Below are positions 42,971 to 50,704 of a stretch of DNA of 64,000 bases, piece after piece. Source of the stretch: Zhihengliuella sp. ISTPL4 (GTDB lineage: Bacteria > Actinomycetota > Actinomycetes > Actinomycetales > Microbacteriaceae). The stretch's first letter is position 1. Every line of letters starts with the position of its first letter. The stretch covers positions 2,634,727 through 2,698,726 of the forward strand of contig NZ_CP025422.1 of NCBI RefSeq assembly GCF_002848265.1, in the 5' to 3' direction. The position numbers and the translations under genes were made by a program. The notes under the pieces are model-generated. The model did not search any database. It saw only the letters and a list, made by a program, of their open reading frames with translations, and was not told the origin of the DNA.

Positions 42971-43713
42971 CGGATCTGCACGGACGTCGTGCTCTCGTCA
43001 CCGGGGGAGCGAGCGGCATCGGTGCCGCCTGCGGGAGAGCCTTCGCGCAGGCGGGCGCCCGCGTGACGATCGCCGACATCGACGGCGATGCGGCCGAAGC
43101 CCTCGCCGACGAGATCGGCGGGGAGGCGTGGCAGGTCGACCTCACCGACCGCGATGCACTGGCCGCGCTTCGCCTGGACACCGACATCCTCGTCAACAAC
43201 GCGGGCGTGCAGCACGTCAGCCCGATCGAGGAGTTCGACCCCGCCCCGTTCTCGCTCCTGCTGCAGTTGATGCTCGAGGCGCCGTTCCTGCTGACCCGGG
43301 CCGCACTCCCGGCGATGTACGAGCGGGGCTTCGGGCGGATCATCAACATGTCGAGCGTCCACGGTCTCCGAGCCTCGCCGTTCAAGGCGGCCTACGTGGC
43401 GGCCAAGCACGGCCTCGAGGGTCTGTCGAAGGTGACGGCGCTGGAGGGCGCCGCGCGCGGCGTCACGAGCAACTGCATCAACCCGGGCTACGTGCGGACC
43501 CCGCTGGTGGAGCGGCAGATCGCCGATCAGGCGCGGGTGCACGGCATCCCGGAGAGCGAGGTCCTGGAGAAGGTGCTCCTCACCGAAGCCGCGATCAAAC
43601 GCCTCGTGGAGCCGGAGGAGGTCGCCGGCCTCGCCGTCTGGCTCGCCGCCGACGCCGCCGGGATGGTGACCGGCGCGAGCTACACGATGGACGGCGGCTG
43701 GTCCGCGCGGTGA
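42967..43713 (+). CDS. 3-hydroxybutyrate dehydrogenase (SDR family)
   Basis: A 248-residue NAD-dependent short-chain dehydrogenase. The cofactor loop is TGGASGIG (residues 12-19), NNAG, the catalytic serine in NMSSVHG, and YVAAK for Tyr and Lys. The segment INPGYVRTPLVERQIADQA and the end VTGASYTMDGGWSAR are the hallmarks of bacterial D-3-hydroxybutyrate dehydrogenases. It is translationally coupled to the transporter and probably under the divergent LysR regulator, giving uptake and oxidation of 3-hydroxybutyrate to acetoacetate. Confidence 0.88.
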   Translation: MTDLHGRRALVTGGASGIGAACGRAFAQAGARVTIADIDGDAAEALADEIGGEAWQVDLTDRDALAALRLDTDILVNNAGVQHVSPIEEFDPAPFSLLLQLMLEAPFLLTRAALPAMYERGFGRIINMSSVHGLRASPFKAAYVAAKHGLEGLSKVTALEGAARGVTSNCINPGYVRTPLVERQIADQARVHGIPESEVLEKVLLTEAAIKRLVEPEEVAGLAVWLAADAAGMVTGASYTMDGGWSAR

Positions 43714-43717
43714 GCCG

Positions 43718-44356
43718 TCACGCCGCCCGAGAGGCCGCGGCGAGCACAGCGCTCCGCAGCCAGGAGCGATAGCGCTCCGGCGACCACCCGGACTGCACGA
43801 CGAGCTGCTGGTGGCTCTCCGGCGAGAGCAGGAACGACAGCACGTCGGCGAGGGCGTCGCCGTCGTGGTCCGAGGCGACGATGCCCCGGCGCTGCAGTTC
43901 CGCCGCGAAGCCTCGGTAGTCCGCCGCCCGGTTCTCGAGGATGCGCTGGAGGGCGGCATCGACGACCGGATCGGAGAGCGCCGCGCCCAGGAGGACCGTC
44001 CAGAGGGCATGCCCCCGCTCGTTCGCCGCGCCGATCTGCGTGATGACCGCGTCGAGGAAGACGTCGTCGGGCAGGGTCGTCAACCCGGAGCCGGCCTCGG
44101 TGTCGGCGAGGGTCTCGGCGGCCTCCGAGCCGGAGAAGGTGACCTCGAAGGCGGCGATGAGCAACTCCGCCTTCGCCGCCGTGGTCTTCACCGTCTCCGC
44201 GGAGACCCCGGCCTCCTTGGCGATCGCCGAGATCGTCGTCGCCTGGTATCCCTGCGCGGCGAACAGGCGGGCGGCTGCCGCGACGATGCGCGCGCGGGTC
44301 TCCTCGGCCTGGCGGGTCCGCAGGGCGGAGCGGTAGGGGCGTGCATTCGACGTCAT
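43718..44356 (-). CDS. TetR family transcriptional regulator
   Basis: A 212-residue TetR protein with helix-turn-helix TRARIVAAAARLFAAQGYQATTISAIAKEAGVSAETVK; in the recognition helix KTTAAK replaces the usual YYHF-type sequence. GAGGAAAG precedes the start. It is divergent from a glycosyltransferase gene; the 63-base gap contains TGAATACTTCA (44377-44387), a small palindrome that could be its operator. Confidence 0.88.
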   Translation of the reverse strand: MTSNARPYRSALRTRQAEETRARIVAAAARLFAAQGYQATTISAIAKEAGVSAETVKTTAAKAELLIAAFEVTFSGSEAAETLADTEAGSGLTTLPDDVFLDAVITQIGAANERGHALWTVLLGAALSDPVVDAALQRILENRAADYRGFAAELQRRGIVASDHDGDALADVLSFLLSPESHQQLVVQSGWSPERYRSWLRSAVLAAASRAA

Positions 44357-44419
44357 TGACTTTCCTCTAGGGGTGATGAATACTTCAACGGTACAACCAA
44401 CCCTATCGAGAGAGCCGCC

Positions 44420-45733
44420 ATGTCCCGTTACCTCCTCACCTGCACCCCCGCCCACGGGCATGTGCTCCCGCTGCTGCAGGTCGCCAGGCACCTGGTCGCG
44501 GGCGGGCACGACGTCCTCTTCCTCACGAGCACCCGGTACGAGGAGCAGGTGACCGCGGCGGGCGCGCGGTTCCGTCCGCTGCCGGCGGAGGCCGACGTCG
44601 ATCTCGACGATGCGAACGGCGCTTTCCCCGAGCGCGAAGGTCTCACCGGGGTGGCCGCCCTCCGCTTCGACATGAGCACCCTGTTCATCCGCCCGGGTCG
44701 GGCTCAGCTCGAGGCCGTGCGCGTCGAGCTGGCGCGGAACCGCGTCGACGCCGTCCTCACCGAACCGCTGTTCGTCGGTGCGGCGCTGCTGCAGCGGCTG
44801 CCGAAGGCCGAACGGCCCCCGGTCGTGGTCCTCGGGATCTTCCCGCTCGGCGCCCGCAGCGTCGACACGGCCCCGTTCGGGCTCGGAGTCACGCCGATGC
44901 GCGGGCCGTTCGGTCGGGTGCGCAACGCCTTCCTCCGTACCGTGGCGGAGCGCGTGATCTTCGGCGGCGTGCAGAAGGAGGCCGACGCCATGGCGCGCGA
45001 GGCGGTCGGCCGCGATCTCGGTGGATTCGTGCTCGACTGGGCGGGCCGCGCCGACGCGTACGTGCAGTTCTCGGTGCCGGCGTTCGAGTACCCGCGGCCC
45101 GACCTCCCGGCGTCCGTGCACTTCGCCGGCCCCCTGCCCGCGGCGTCGTCGAGCGTGGCGCTGCCCGAGTGGTGGTCCGACCTGGACGGACGGCGGCCCG
45201 TGATCCACGTCAGTCAGGGCACCATCGCCAACGCCGACTTCGGTCAGCTCGTGCTGCCGACCATCGCCGGGCTCGCCGCGACGGACGCGCTCGTGGTCGT
45301 CTCCACCGGTGGGCGCCCTGTCGACGCGCTCCCGGCGGAGCTGCCGGCCAACGTCCGCGTCGCCGAGTACCTGCCCTACGACCGGCTGCTGCCGGAGGTC
45401 GACGTGTTCGTCACGAACGGCGGTTTCGGCGGGGTGCAGCAGGCCCTTGCCCACGACGTCCCGCTGGTGGTCGCGGGGCAGACGGAGGACAAGGTCGAGG
45501 TCTCCGCCCGAGTCGGGTGGACCGGGGTGGGCATCAACCTGCGGACGAATGCGCCGAAGCCCGGGCAGGTGGCCGAAGCCGTGCGCCGGGTGCTGGCCGA
45601 GCCGACGTTCCGGGATCGCGCGCGGCAGGTCGGAGAGGCGATGCGCGCTGCGGACGCCTGGCAGACGCTCGACGCGGTCCTCGCCGCGGAGACCGCGAGA
45701 GGGGCCGCGGCCGACAGCTCGATGCACCGCTGA
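44420..45733 (+). CDS. GT1 family glycosyltransferase (UDP-glycosyltransferase-like)
   Basis: A 437-residue GT-B enzyme related to macrolide/flavonoid-type glycosyltransferases. The N-terminal TPAHGHVLPLLQVARHLVAGGHDV carries the probable catalytic histidine; VSQGTIANADFGQL and the C-terminal donor site FVTNGGFGGVQQALAHDVPLVVAGQTEDK are the family signature. It may glycosylate and inactivate a small hydrophobic compound, in line with the divergent TetR gene; this is inference. Confidence 0.88.
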   Translation: MSRYLLTCTPAHGHVLPLLQVARHLVAGGHDVLFLTSTRYEEQVTAAGARFRPLPAEADVDLDDANGAFPEREGLTGVAALRFDMSTLFIRPGRAQLEAVRVELARNRVDAVLTEPLFVGAALLQRLPKAERPPVVVLGIFPLGARSVDTAPFGLGVTPMRGPFGRVRNAFLRTVAERVIFGGVQKEADAMAREAVGRDLGGFVLDWAGRADAYVQFSVPAFEYPRPDLPASVHFAGPLPAASSSVALPEWWSDLDGRRPVIHVSQGTIANADFGQLVLPTIAGLAATDALVVVSTGGRPVDALPAELPANVRVAEYLPYDRLLPEVDVFVTNGGFGGVQQALAHDVPLVVAGQTEDKVEVSARVGWTGVGINLRTNAPKPGQVAEAVRRVLAEPTFRDRARQVGEAMRAADAWQTLDAVLAAETARGAAADSSMHR

Positions 45734-45738
45734 GCGTC

Positions 45739-45762
45739 GCGCGGGAAAGTGCATTCCCGCGC
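45739..45762 (+). terminator. terminator of the glycosyltransferase gene
   Basis: Perfect 9-bp stem GCGCGGGAA / TTCCCGCGC with loop AGTGCA, six bases after the stop. Confidence 0.6.
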
Positions 45763-45768
45763 ATGAAC

Positions 45769-45784
45769 GCAACCGGGTGCAACG
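45769..45784. repeat. second copy of the TGCAAC regulatory motif
   Basis: GCAACCGGGTGCAACG matches the sequence at 33421-33436 (GCAACCGGCTGCAACG) at 15 of 16 positions. Here it precedes a TATACC element and no clear gene. Confidence 0.5.
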
Positions 45785-45792
45785 TCCGCCGG

Positions 45793-45941
45793 TATACCAT
45801 CCGGGTATCGCCACGCAGCGTCAGTCCCCAGCTGACCGCGGGCGGGACGGTGAAACCGTCACTGCGGAGGGAACGTCGAATTCCTTTCGATCCCGAGGGG
45901 GGATGGGGTGGGCGTCGGCTCCCCGGAACGACACCCACCCC
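45793..45941 (+). ncRNA. candidate structured small RNA
   Basis: A -10-like TATACC (45793-45798) could start a transcript near 45805 ending at the hairpin 45905-45941. Between them three stems can form a three-way junction: CGCAG/CTGCG (45814-45818 with 45862-45866), GTCAG/CTGAC (45820-45824 with 45832-45836) and GACGGT/ACCGTC (45846-45851 with 45855-45860). I match it to no known RNA family. Evidence is base pairing by eye only. Confidence 0.3.
45905..45941. terminator. bidirectional terminator
   Basis: GGGGTGGGCGTCG (45905-45917) pairs with CGACACCCACCCC (45929-45941), one mismatch in 13, 11-base loop. It separates the plus-strand region from the convergent minus-strand gene. Confidence 0.7.
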
Positions 45942-45957
45942 CACATCGGACTCGTCG

Positions 45958-47043
45958 TCAGTTCCAGCGGCTGAGCATCCAGAAGACCGCGAAGCCGATC
46001 ACCACGAGGATCGGGACCCAGGTACCCGTACGCTTGAGGCGCCGACCCTGCGGCGCGACTCCCGGCGGCGGAGTGAGCATGCCGGCCGGCGGAGCGAACG
46101 GGAGAGCGTGGCCCCCGGGCGTAGCGGCGGCGAGGCGGTCGTCGCGCCACCGTGCCCACTGGTCGAGCTTGGTCAGGAGCGCCCCCACCGTCCCGAACAG
46201 CCAGGCCCAGGTCGCCGGATCGAGCGTGGAGGCGCGGCGGGGCGTGTAGAGGAACAGCCAGTCGTCGACGATCTCGACGTCGAGCTGCGCGGCGTTGTCG
46301 ATGAAGCGCGCCATGATGTCGGGCGTGAAGAGGTAGAGCGCGTCCTGCTCGTAGCCGTCAGGGCAGTACAGGGTGAAGTGCTGGTCGAAGTCGCCCTCGA
46401 GCGACAGGCGCTGCGCCCGCTGGAACGAGGCCGGCAGGTTGGAGCCGAAACCGTTGTTGCCCTTCGCGTCGAGCACGATGTTCGGCAGGGGCACGTCGAG
46501 CTTCACGGCCACATAGCCCCAGCGATACGTCGTCGAGTTCTTCCCGGACTGCACCGTGTACTGATAGTTGCCGAACTCCACGAACCGCGGGCTCGTGCCG
46601 CGGACCAGGTCGGTGGCCATACGCGAGCGGCCGAGGTGGAAGATCATGCCAGGGAGCGGAGGATCGTCGACCCGCGGCTCGTACGTCATGCCGTTGGCTT
46701 GCGCGAAACGGTGCAGGCGGTACCGGGCGGTGCGCGCGTTGCGGACGCCCATCCCGATGAGCACCCCGACCCCCGCCGCCACCAGCAGGAGGAGCACGAG
46801 GGGGATCGCCGCCGCGGCGGGGGAGCCGCTGCCCGCTGCCAGCGCCACCACCACGGCGGCGAGGATCGGGAGCAGTACGACCCCGGCGATCGCCACGGCC
46901 ACGACGGCGACGATCGACGACACCGCCATTCCGGTCGTCCGCCGGGACCGGAGCTCCGCCGTGAAGGCGCGGACGGCGGCCGCGTCGACCGGATCGGTGA
47001 GGGGCCGCGCATCGTACGACGCCGACGCCTGCGGAGACGTCAT
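45958..47043 (-). CDS. membrane protein, DUF3137-like
   Basis: A 361-residue protein with two adjacent membrane helices near residues 40-95, a soluble middle with HRFAQANGMTYEPR, GMIFHLGRSRMATDLVRG and VEFGNYQYTVQSGKN (pattern seen in DUF3137-type proteins), and a final single helix WVPILVVIGFAVFWML. The topology suggests a small envelope protein with a cytoplasmic or extracytoplasmic beta domain. Function unknown. It is coupled to the upstream gene by an ATGA overlap. Confidence 0.7.
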   Translation of the reverse strand: MTSPQASASYDARPLTDPVDAAAVRAFTAELRSRRTTGMAVSSIVAVVAVAIAGVVLLPILAAVVVALAAGSGSPAAAAIPLVLLLLVAAGVGVLIGMGVRNARTARYRLHRFAQANGMTYEPRVDDPPLPGMIFHLGRSRMATDLVRGTSPRFVEFGNYQYTVQSGKNSTTYRWGYVAVKLDVPLPNIVLDAKGNNGFGSNLPASFQRAQRLSLEGDFDQHFTLYCPDGYEQDALYLFTPDIMARFIDNAAQLDVEIVDDWLFLYTPRRASTLDPATWAWLFGTVGALLTKLDQWARWRDDRLAAATPGGHALPFAPPAGMLTPPPGVAPQGRRLKRTGTWVPILVVIGFAVFWMLSRWN

Positions 47044-47945
47044 CGGTTGACCTCGTCGGCGTCCCACGTGAGGTCGGCACCCGCGCGCAGAGCCTTCGCC
47101 TCCAGACGCTCGTCCGTGCAGATCGCGCGGATGAGGTCGGGCGAGCCCGCGACGATCGTGGAGTCGTAGTCGACCTCCGAGACCATCACCCAGGCGCGAT
47201 CGGCGGGCCAGAGGATGTTCGGTCTCTGGGCGGCGGGCGGGAAGCCGTGCTCCTCGCCGACCCGGTCGCGCCAGGGCACGGACAGGATCCACTCCGGGTC
47301 GACGAATTCCCGGGCGCCGCCGGAGAACAGCACGTAGTCGCGACCGGGGAGGTGCAGCCGCGGCCCCTCGGAGATCTCCCGCGAGAGGATGCCGTCCTGC
47401 CAGGTCGGCTTCCGGAAGGCGTTGTTGAACGGGTCGTGGATGCTCCGGTCGAGCATCGCCTGATGGTTCGGGTCGGCGCTGAAGGTGAGGAAGGCGCGGG
47501 ACGGCCCGTCTCCGAAGTAGCCGACCAGACCGCCGAACCCCTCCCAGAGGGCGACGACCCCTTCGTGCGGCGTCGAGGTGTGGGCGGCGAGGTGGCCGGC
47601 CAGGATCGCCACGAGGTCGCTGTCGAGCGCGCCCTCGGTCGGTGCGGTGAATTCGCGGCCGTCCGGAGCGACGCGGGACCGCCAATCGGCGTCGACAGGA
47701 GTGCGCACGATCCGGTGCCACTGCGCCTCCGCGTGCATCGTCGTACCGAAGGCCGCGGCAGTCTCCGCCCAGCTGACGCGTACGTCCGGGTCGGCCGCCG
47801 TGGGGCTCCGCCGTACCGTGGCGGGATGGAAGATCCGGGCGTACGCGGGGAAGCCGCGGGGGACGACCGCGTGCATGCTCCCCAGACCGTCGTCGAGGGT
47901 CTCCCGCAGCCACGCGCCGACGCCGGGGTCTGCGATCCACTCCAT
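47040..47945 (-). CDS. soluble protein of unknown function
   Basis: A 301-residue protein without signal or membrane segment, tryptophan- and proline-rich. Recognisable blocks are WLRETLDDGLGSMHAVVPRGFPAYARIFHPA, WHRIVRTPVD and a late VMVSEVDYDSTIVAGSPDLIRAICTDERLEA. I know no activity for it. The start at 47945 is chosen because a minus-strand TACCGT lies six bases before it; the frame continues upstream without clear coding content. It forms a two-gene unit with the membrane protein downstream. Confidence 0.75.
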   Translation of the reverse strand: MEWIADPGVGAWLRETLDDGLGSMHAVVPRGFPAYARIFHPATVRRSPTAADPDVRVSWAETAAAFGTTMHAEAQWHRIVRTPVDADWRSRVAPDGREFTAPTEGALDSDLVAILAGHLAAHTSTPHEGVVALWEGFGGLVGYFGDGPSRAFLTFSADPNHQAMLDRSIHDPFNNAFRKPTWQDGILSREISEGPRLHLPGRDYVLFSGGAREFVDPEWILSVPWRDRVGEEHGFPPAAQRPNILWPADRAWVMVSEVDYDSTIVAGSPDLIRAICTDERLEAKALRAGADLTWDADEVNR

Positions 47946-47951
47946 GCGACC

Positions 47952-47957
47952 ACGGTA
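47952..47957 (-). promoter_or_regulatory. -10 element of a probable leaderless transcript
   Basis: Minus-strand TACCGT ends six bases before the start at 47945. Confidence 0.45.
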
Positions 47958-47998
47958 CCGGCCGCGTCCGACGACGCGAGCCGCGGCCGTCGATCCCC

Positions 47999-48004
47999 CA
48001 TAAT
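47999..48004 (+). promoter_or_regulatory. -10 element, leaderless or very short leader
   Basis: CATAAT ends six bases before GTG 48011; GAGGG in the gap could also act as a ribosome site if transcription starts further upstream. Confidence 0.4.
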
Positions 48005-48010
48005 CGAGGG

Positions 48011-48370
48011 GTGACTGCCACCGCCACCCTCCCCTCCCTCGACGGCCGACGCTTCCGCATGGTCTCGTCCACAACCTCCGCCGTCGACCCCGACGCCCCC
48101 AGCGTCTTCGAGTACTTCGAAAAGGACGGCGCGATCTGGGGCGGATACGAGGGCGACACGGTCACCTTCGGGAAGTTCGTGGGCACGCGCACCGGCGACA
48201 CGATCTGGGTCTCGTTCGTCCATGTGCTCAAGGCCGACGGCACCGTGGTCACCGGCGACGGCGAGAGCGAGCTGGAGCTCACCGACGACGGCCGCATCCG
48301 GCTCGTGGAGCACTACGAGATGCACGGCCTCCCGCAGCTCAGTGTCGTCGAGGAAATCCCGGCCGCCTGA
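48011..48370 (+). CDS. small beta-barrel-like protein of unknown function
   Basis: A 119-residue, all-beta looking protein: LDGRRFRMVSSTTSAVDPDAPSVFEYFEKDGAIWGGYEGDTVTFGKFVGTRTGDTIWVSFVHV, ending GRIRLVEHYEMHGLPQLSVVEEI. The alternating pattern and the W-G-Y-G-D core match a family sometimes labelled N-acetylglutamate synthase in databases, a label I consider unsupported. It probably binds a small ligand inside a barrel. Convergent with the Lrp gene, separated by one base. Confidence 0.75.
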   Translation: MTATATLPSLDGRRFRMVSSTTSAVDPDAPSVFEYFEKDGAIWGGYEGDTVTFGKFVGTRTGDTIWVSFVHVLKADGTVVTGDGESELELTDDGRIRLVEHYEMHGLPQLSVVEEIPAA

Positions 48371-48371
48371 C

Positions 48372-48959
48372 TCAGCGCGGCGGGAGCGCATCCCGCCCCG
48401 GCGAGGCGGGCGTCCACCGGGTCATCCCGAGAGGAACCTCGGTCTGCCGCTCCGGCAGATCGCCGGGCAGCAGGTAGGGGCGCCGGATCACCTCGTCGAG
48501 CACGACGACGCTGACCACGGTCCGCACCTCGGGAAGCTGCGCGATGACCCCCGTCGAGAACTCGTGCACACCGCTCACGTCGACCGCGCGGATGAGCAGC
48601 ATCGCGTCGTGCTCCCCGGTCGTGATCGCGCACCACTCCACGTCCGGCATCTCGATGATCCGCTCCCGGAACGAGGCCCAGGCCTGCGGCATCACCGTCA
48701 CGAAGACGAGGGCCCCGATCGACAGCCCGGCCTTCGCCTGATCCACGCGCGCGCTGAATCCGGTGATGACGCCGTCGTGCACGAGCGACTCGACCCGCGT
48801 GTAGGCGCTGGCCCGCGAGATGCCCACCTTCTCGGCCAGCGCGGCGATCGAAACGCGACCGTTATCGCGCAGCACATCAAGGATTCTGTACGCCGTCTCA
48901 TCCAAAGGGGCGGCACTTCGTCCAGATTGCTTCGACGGATCGGCGTCCTTGCTGGACAT
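48372..48959 (-). CDS. Lrp/AsnC family transcriptional regulator
   Basis: A 195-residue feast/famine regulator. The helix-turn-helix LDETAYRILDVLRDNGRVSIAALAEKVGISRASAYTRVESL is followed by the RAM ligand domain (VFVTVMPQAWASFRERI, EWCAITTGEHDAMLLIRA). The N-terminus has a 17-residue Ser/Lys-rich lead. GAGGAG precedes the start. It is divergent from the peptide importer, which it may control; CTTGCTGGACA occurs both across its start codon and near the importer's promoter. Confidence 0.9.
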   Translation of the reverse strand: MSSKDADPSKQSGRSAAPLDETAYRILDVLRDNGRVSIAALAEKVGISRASAYTRVESLVHDGVITGFSARVDQAKAGLSIGALVFVTVMPQAWASFRERIIEMPDVEWCAITTGEHDAMLLIRAVDVSGVHEFSTGVIAQLPEVRTVVSVVVLDEVIRRPYLLPGDLPERQTEVPLGMTRWTPASPGRDALPPR

Positions 48960-49021
48960 ATTGCTCCTCACATCCGAGGTTCTCGACAATGCGTGCCTGT
49001 GTGACGCGCACTTGCTGGACA
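48948..49021. promoter_or_regulatory. CTTGCTGGACA direct repeats, candidate Lrp sites
   Basis: The 11-mer CTTGCTGGACA is at 48948-48958 and 49011-49021, 63 bp apart (six helical turns). The first overlaps the Lrp start region, the second covers the -35 region of the importer promoter. Confidence 0.4.
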
Positions 49022-49031
49022 CATCGTCGCA

Positions 49032-49037
49032 TAGGAT
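49032..49037 (+). promoter_or_regulatory. -10 element of the peptide importer operon
   Basis: TAGGAT, giving a leader of about 67 bases with TTGGAGG before ATG 49111. Confidence 0.45.
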
Positions 49038-49110
49038 GCGAATCTGATCCCCGGTCGTCCACATCGGTGGCGACCGGACCCGAATGTACTCCTCGCCCTT
49101 GGAGGCCCTG

Positions 49111-50694
49111 ATGTCGTCACGCCGTATCACGCCGGTCATCGCGCTCGGAGCCGTCGCGCTCCTGGCGCTCGCAGGTTGCTCGGGAGGGAACTCGGCGAAC
49201 AACTCCGAGTCGTCCCAGGGCTCCGACTCCCTCGTCATCGACACCGCGTTCTCGATCGAGACGGCCGACCCGGGTCACACGTACGACCCGACCGGCAACA
49301 TGATCGCCAAGGCGCTGTACGAGACCCTCGTCGACTTCGAGGGTTCCGATGTCTCCACCCCGGTCCCTGGCCTCGCGTCATGGGAGCAGAACGACGAGGC
49401 GACCGAGTTCACCTTCACGCTCGAAGGCGACCGCGTGTTCTCCGACGGCTCGCCCGTCGAGGCGAAGGACGTCGTGTTCTCGCTGCAGCGCATCCAGGGG
49501 ATGGAAGACGCCAAGCCGAACTTCCTGCTCGGCGGCCTCACGATCGAGGAGGTCGACGACAAGACCATCCGCTTCACCTCGGAGACTCCGCTGCTGCAGC
49601 TCCCCGCGATCCTCGCGAACCCGGCGCTCGGCATCGTCAACGCCGATGTCGTCATGGAGAACGGCGGAACCATCGACGGCTCCGACAGCGCCCAGGGCTT
49701 CCTCGACGGCGAGTCCGCCGGATCCGGCCCGTTCGTGCTGGACACCCTCGACCTCAGCTCGCAGGTCGTCCTCACGCGCAACGACGAGTACAACGGTGAC
49801 GAGGAGTCGGCGTACAGCCGCGTCGTCGTGCGCAACGTCTCGGAGAGCGCGACCCAGCTCGCCAACCTCAAGGGCGGCGACTCGATGGTCGCGATGGACC
49901 TCAACGGCGACCAGGTCGCCGGCCTCGGCGACGACATCAGCGTCGACTCGGTCCCGTCCGGCCAGACCATCTTCCTGCTGCTCAACCAGGGCGAGGCCGG
50001 CGGTGACCTCGCGAACGTGAAGATCGCGGAGGCCATCCGGTACGCGCTCGACTACGACGCGCTGCTCGAGCTCGCCGGCGCCGGTGCCGTGCAGGCGACC
50101 GGCGTCATCCCGCCCGGATTCGAGGGTGCCCTCGACAGCGGCGTGGAGCAGGACCTCGACAAGGCGAAGGCGGCGCTGGAGGAGGCCGGGTACACCGGTC
50201 AGACCCTCAAGCTCCAGTTCCCGAACGACTACCCGGTCGGCGGCGTGGAGTTCACCCCGCTCGCGGAGCGCATCCAGGCGCAGCTCGAGGACGCCGGCAT
50301 CGCCGTCGACCTCGCTCCTGCACCGTTCGCGACCGAGCTCGACGCCTACGTCAACGGCACCGAGGGATTCGGCCTGTGGTTCTGGGGTCCGGACTACGCC
50401 GACTCCGCGAACTTCCTGCCCTTCGCGCCCGGTCTGAAGGTCGGCCTCCGCGCCGGCTGGGCGGCCGAGGCCAACCCCGAGATCGCGGGCATCGCCGCCG
50501 GTGCCGCCGCCGCCACCGACGCCGAGCAGCGCACCGAGGCCTTCACGGAGTTCGCCGAGGCCATGCAGGCCGAGGGCCCGTTCGTGCCGCTGATCGTCCC
50601 CGGTCGCAACATCTCCTCCGCCTCCAGCGTGTCCGGCGCCGTCTACAACTCCGTGTGGGAGATGGACATCGCCGAGATCCAGCCGGCCGGCTGA
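49111..50694 (+). CDS. ABC transporter substrate-binding lipoprotein (peptide/opine/nickel family)
   Basis: A 527-residue extracytoplasmic receptor of the SBP_bac_5 (DppA/OppA) family. The signal ends in a lipobox LAGC (LLALAGCSGG). Family marks are ADPGHTYDPTGNMIAKALYETLVDF near the mature N-terminus, FTLEGDRVFSDGSPVEAKDVVFSLQR, and AIRYALDYDALLELAG. It delivers the ligand, probably an oligopeptide, to the permeases encoded next. ATG 49111 follows TTGGAGG. Confidence 0.93.
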   Translation: MSSRRITPVIALGAVALLALAGCSGGNSANNSESSQGSDSLVIDTAFSIETADPGHTYDPTGNMIAKALYETLVDFEGSDVSTPVPGLASWEQNDEATEFTFTLEGDRVFSDGSPVEAKDVVFSLQRIQGMEDAKPNFLLGGLTIEEVDDKTIRFTSETPLLQLPAILANPALGIVNADVVMENGGTIDGSDSAQGFLDGESAGSGPFVLDTLDLSSQVVLTRNDEYNGDEESAYSRVVVRNVSESATQLANLKGGDSMVAMDLNGDQVAGLGDDISVDSVPSGQTIFLLLNQGEAGGDLANVKIAEAIRYALDYDALLELAGAGAVQATGVIPPGFEGALDSGVEQDLDKAKAALEEAGYTGQTLKLQFPNDYPVGGVEFTPLAERIQAQLEDAGIAVDLAPAPFATELDAYVNGTEGFGLWFWGPDYADSANFLPFAPGLKVGLRAGWAAEANPEIAGIAAGAAAATDAEQRTEAFTEFAEAMQAEGPFVPLIVPGRNISSASSVSGAVYNSVWEMDIAEIQPAG

Positions 50695-50704
50695 GCGGAC
50701 CATC

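Noticed and set aside
45764..46000. Small plus-strand frame beginning at ATG 45764
   Set aside because: It continues as antisense through the DUF3137-like gene, has no ribosome site, and its start lies in the TGCAAC motif region.
48011..48370. Annotation of the 119-residue protein as N-acetylglutamate synthase
   Set aside because: The sequence is an all-beta small barrel with no acetyl-CoA-binding GNAT motif or amino acid kinase domain.
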